Part shown: positions 23,161 to 24,496 of the stretch, one piece after another
Layout: each line of letters opens with the position of its first letter
Numbering within the stretch: position 1 is the stretch's first letter
NCBI GenBank assembly: GCA_050013075.1
Contig: JBEKFZ010000063.1
Span: forward strand, 1-24,496
Length of the DNA: 24,496 bases
Direction: 5' to 3'
Source of the DNA: JBEKIK01 sp050013075
GTDB taxonomy: Bacteria; Planctomycetota; Planctomycetia; Pirellulales; Thermoguttaceae
The notes under the pieces: model-generated
The model's database searches: none
What the model was told of the DNA's origin: nothing
What the model saw: the letters and a program-made list of their open reading frames with translations, nothing else
Program-made: the position numbers and the translations under genes

Positions 23161-23571
23161 TTATATATCCACGATCACTTCGGCCATCCAGCCGGTTGGG
23201 GATTGTACGACTTTCAGGCCGTGCCATGTGATGGCTTTGATTTCGAGATTTATTTCGTGACGCTTAAGATCGATCTTTTCGCCGTGTGCGATGGCCGTCA
23301 GCCCGGAGGCTTGTATGTTAACATCGAATTTTATCAACAACAGCCGGCGGACGTGAAAGGTGAAAAGCAATTCGGTCAACCAATCGTGCAACAGTTCTTC
23401 CACGTCATTGATGTTGATGGTAAAGGGTATTTCTTCAATGGTACGAATATCTTCTAAATTTTCCACGATTACCGAAAATAAAGCCCGGCCGGCCTCGGCG
23501 AACAGACTGTTCAAGTCGTCCGCGCGGATCCGCAGCCCCAAATCGGCGGTATGTTCAAAGGTTTCGTACAT
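23161..23571 (-). CDS. Archease, RtcB cofactor
   Basis: Archease helps RtcB to guanylylate and turn over during RNA ligation. The 136-aa length is normal. The family N terminus MYETFEHTADLGLRIRA includes D10, a metal ligand in characterised archeases. EELLHDWLTELLFTF is in the middle and ITWHGLKV and WMAEVIVDI at the end, where the penultimate D135 is typical. No clear Shine-Dalgarno sequence precedes the ATG; a heptamer array ends 6 bp upstream. It sits between the UDG and rtcB genes on the minus strand, 119 bp before rtcB, which supports co-transcription. The 103-bp gap to UDG contains the heptamer array and a 20-bp palindrome. Confidence 0.96.
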   Translation of the reverse strand: MYETFEHTADLGLRIRADDLNSLFAEAGRALFSVIVENLEDIRTIEEIPFTININDVEELLHDWLTELLFTFHVRRLLLIKFDVNIQASGLTAIAHGEKIDLKRHEINLEIKAITWHGLKVVQSPTGWMAEVIVDI

Positions 23572-23577
23572 GACGAA

Positions 23578-23633
23578 AGTTTTCAGTTATCAGTTTTCAG
23601 TTAACAGTTTACGGTTATCGGTGGGCAGTAAAC
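23578..23633. repeat. Heptamer array upstream of archease (about 8 units)
   Basis: Seven-bp units related to CAGTTAT/CAGTTTT/CAGTTAA/CGGTTAT run from 23578. The last units merge with the palindrome at 23621-23640. The archease start codon lies about 6 bp away, so any archease leader RNA would contain the array. Confidence 0.75.
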
Positions 23634-23640
23634 TGCCCAC
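23621..23640. repeat. 20-bp palindrome, sister of 168-187
   Basis: GTGGGCAGTAAACTGCCCAC has 9-bp arms around AA. It differs from the copy at 168-187 by a paired G/C-for-T/A change that keeps the hairpin. Confidence 0.65.
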
Positions 23641-23666
23641 CCCCAAACTAACGAATGTCCGCTGTT

Positions 23667-23687
23667 TTCATCCTTCATCCTTCATCC
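23667..23687. repeat. Heptamer array spanning the UDG stop codon (3 units)
   Basis: Three perfect TTCATCC units. The uracil-DNA glycosylase stop codon (23675-23677) and its last codons lie inside the array, giving a KKDEG terminus. Confidence 0.7.
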
Positions 23688-24451
23688 TTTTTATCCATGC
23701 TCATCTCGACCATCAATAGTTGAATATCATCCCAGACGAATTTTTTTGCGGATGGATTTCGCAAAATATAGGCTGGATGATAAGTGCAAACGACTTTAAT
23801 GCCGTGATAGTCGAGCACTCGGCCGCGGAGCCGGCCGATGGGCGTATCGGTTTGCAGCAGGTTTTGCGCGGCCACCGCGCCTAAGCAGCAGATAAACTCG
23901 GGTTGGATTATGGCCAGTTGGCGGTCGAGAAATTCCCGGCAAGCGGCGGCCTCGACCGGCAGCGGATTGCGGTTCCCCGGCGGCCGGCAGCGGAGGATGT
24001 TGAGAATGTACACGTCCTGTCGCCGCATTTTCATGCCTTTGACGACAATGTCGGTGAGCAATTGCCCTGCCCGGCCGACAAACGGCTCACCCAGTCGGTC
24101 TTCGTCGGCCCCCGGGGCCTCGCCGCAGAAGACTAATCGTGCGTAAGGATTGCCCACGCCGAAAACCGTTTGAGTGCGATTGCGGACAAGTTCGGCGCAG
24201 CGAGTGCAAGCAGCCACGTCCCGGGCCACTTCGGCAAGCGCTGCGCATCGAGAATCATCTAAAGTCCCCTCTCCCTTTGGGAGAGGGTTAGGGTGAGGGC
24301 TTAATAAGCCTGCGGTATGTTTCGCACTCCCCGGGAATTTTGATTTAGGCGCCTTGGCTATCATTTCAACTCCGGCTAGTTGCAGACTTTCCATCTTTTG
24401 CACAATCGCTCGGACAACATTCTCGGAGGTGTTTTTTTTCGTTTGGGGCAT
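23675..24451 (-). CDS. Family 4 uracil-DNA glycosylase (4Fe-4S)
   Basis: The enzyme removes uracil from DNA at the start of base excision repair. The 258-aa protein has the family 4 [4Fe-4S] cysteines C82, C85, C155 and C171 (CTRC, RCRPPGNR, ACREF). The active-site motif is GEAPGADED (E111 region), and the C-terminal motif is YHPAYILR (H225). The N-terminal ~65 residues are a variable linker in which ~50-62 (LSPHPNPLPKGEG) are encoded by a REP-like element at 24266-24300. The C-terminal KKDEG comes from a TTCATCC array. AAGGAAGA about 7 nt upstream fixes the ATG at 24451. Archease and rtcB follow on the same strand, suggesting an operon combining DNA repair and RNA ligation. Confidence 0.95.
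   Translation of the reverse strand: MPQTKKNTSENVVRAIVQKMESLQLAGVEMIAKAPKSKFPGSAKHTAGLLSPHPNPLPKGEGTLDDSRCAALAEVARDVAACTRCAELVRNRTQTVFGVGNPYARLVFCGEAPGADEDRLGEPFVGRAGQLLTDIVVKGMKMRRQDVYILNILRCRPPGNRNPLPVEAAACREFLDRQLAIIQPEFICCLGAVAAQNLLQTDTPIGRLRGRVLDYHGIKVVCTYHPAYILRNPSAKKFVWDDIQLLMVEMSMDKKDEG
24266..24300. repeat. REP-like element within the UDG gene
   Basis: The element has CCCCTCTCCC and GGGAGAGGG arms, followed by TTAGGGTGAGGGC. It encodes the UDG N-terminal linker SPHPNPLPKGEG. The same element, in opposite orientation, encodes the VIT-VWA linker at 5398-5432. Confidence 0.8.
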
Positions 24452-24496
24452 TAAAAATCTTCCTTGCCTGAAAAAAATGAAGAATGGACCTTTGAA

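Overview
This 24.5 kb window is bacterial chromosome of moderately high GC. No tRNA, rRNA, CRISPR array, prophage or insertion-sequence transposase was recognised. The gene set suggests an environmental Planctomycetota-like bacterium, perhaps from a metagenome: a secreted VIT/VWA protein, secreted GH2-type sugar hydrolases, a GH10-like pseudoenzyme, archease with RtcB, and many palindromic and heptameric intergenic repeats. The phylum is an inference from gene style. No marker gene here proves it.

Layout: (1) 1-2577 has REP-like palindromes and a minus-strand gene made of two fused acyltransferase-like units. (2) 2663-6318 has two minus-strand genes: a PAS/degenerate-GGDEF sensor and an exported VIT-VWA protein. 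(3) 6829-7287 is a tandem ACT-domain protein, followed by a 520-bp spacer full of hairpins. (4) 7811-11326 holds a lipoprotein and a secreted GH2-family protein. (5) 11344-13306 is a minus-strand GH10-like gene flanked by two direct copies of a ~125-bp palindromic repeat. (6) purC (13347-14231) is followed by a ~211-bp MITE-like element. (7) 14768-18903 is a glycan/polysaccharide cluster: a COG5610-type HAD protein, an unknown protein and a GT4 glycosyltransferase. It converges on an exported phosphodiesterase/alkaline-phosphatase-family gene (18912-20087). (8) 20404-21460 has an orphan YgiT-like zinc ribbon and an AT-rich three-TM protein whose promoter carries an inverted repeat. (9) 21578-24451 is a likely minus-strand operon of family 4 uracil-DNA glycosylase, archease and RtcB RNA ligase.

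The most unusual theme is repeats. Six arrays with a strict 7-bp period, in at least five different unit sequences, sit at gene boundaries. Three contain or directly abut a stop codon, one runs into the purC start codon, one lies just upstream of the archease start, and one encodes the linker that fuses two acyltransferase paralogues. Because 7 is not a multiple of 3, gaining or losing a unit shifts the frame, so these arrays could create or break gene fusions and tails. A separate REP-like element encodes in-frame linkers in two unrelated proteins, in opposite orientations. Several long palindromes show paired changes consistent with conservation of the hairpin.
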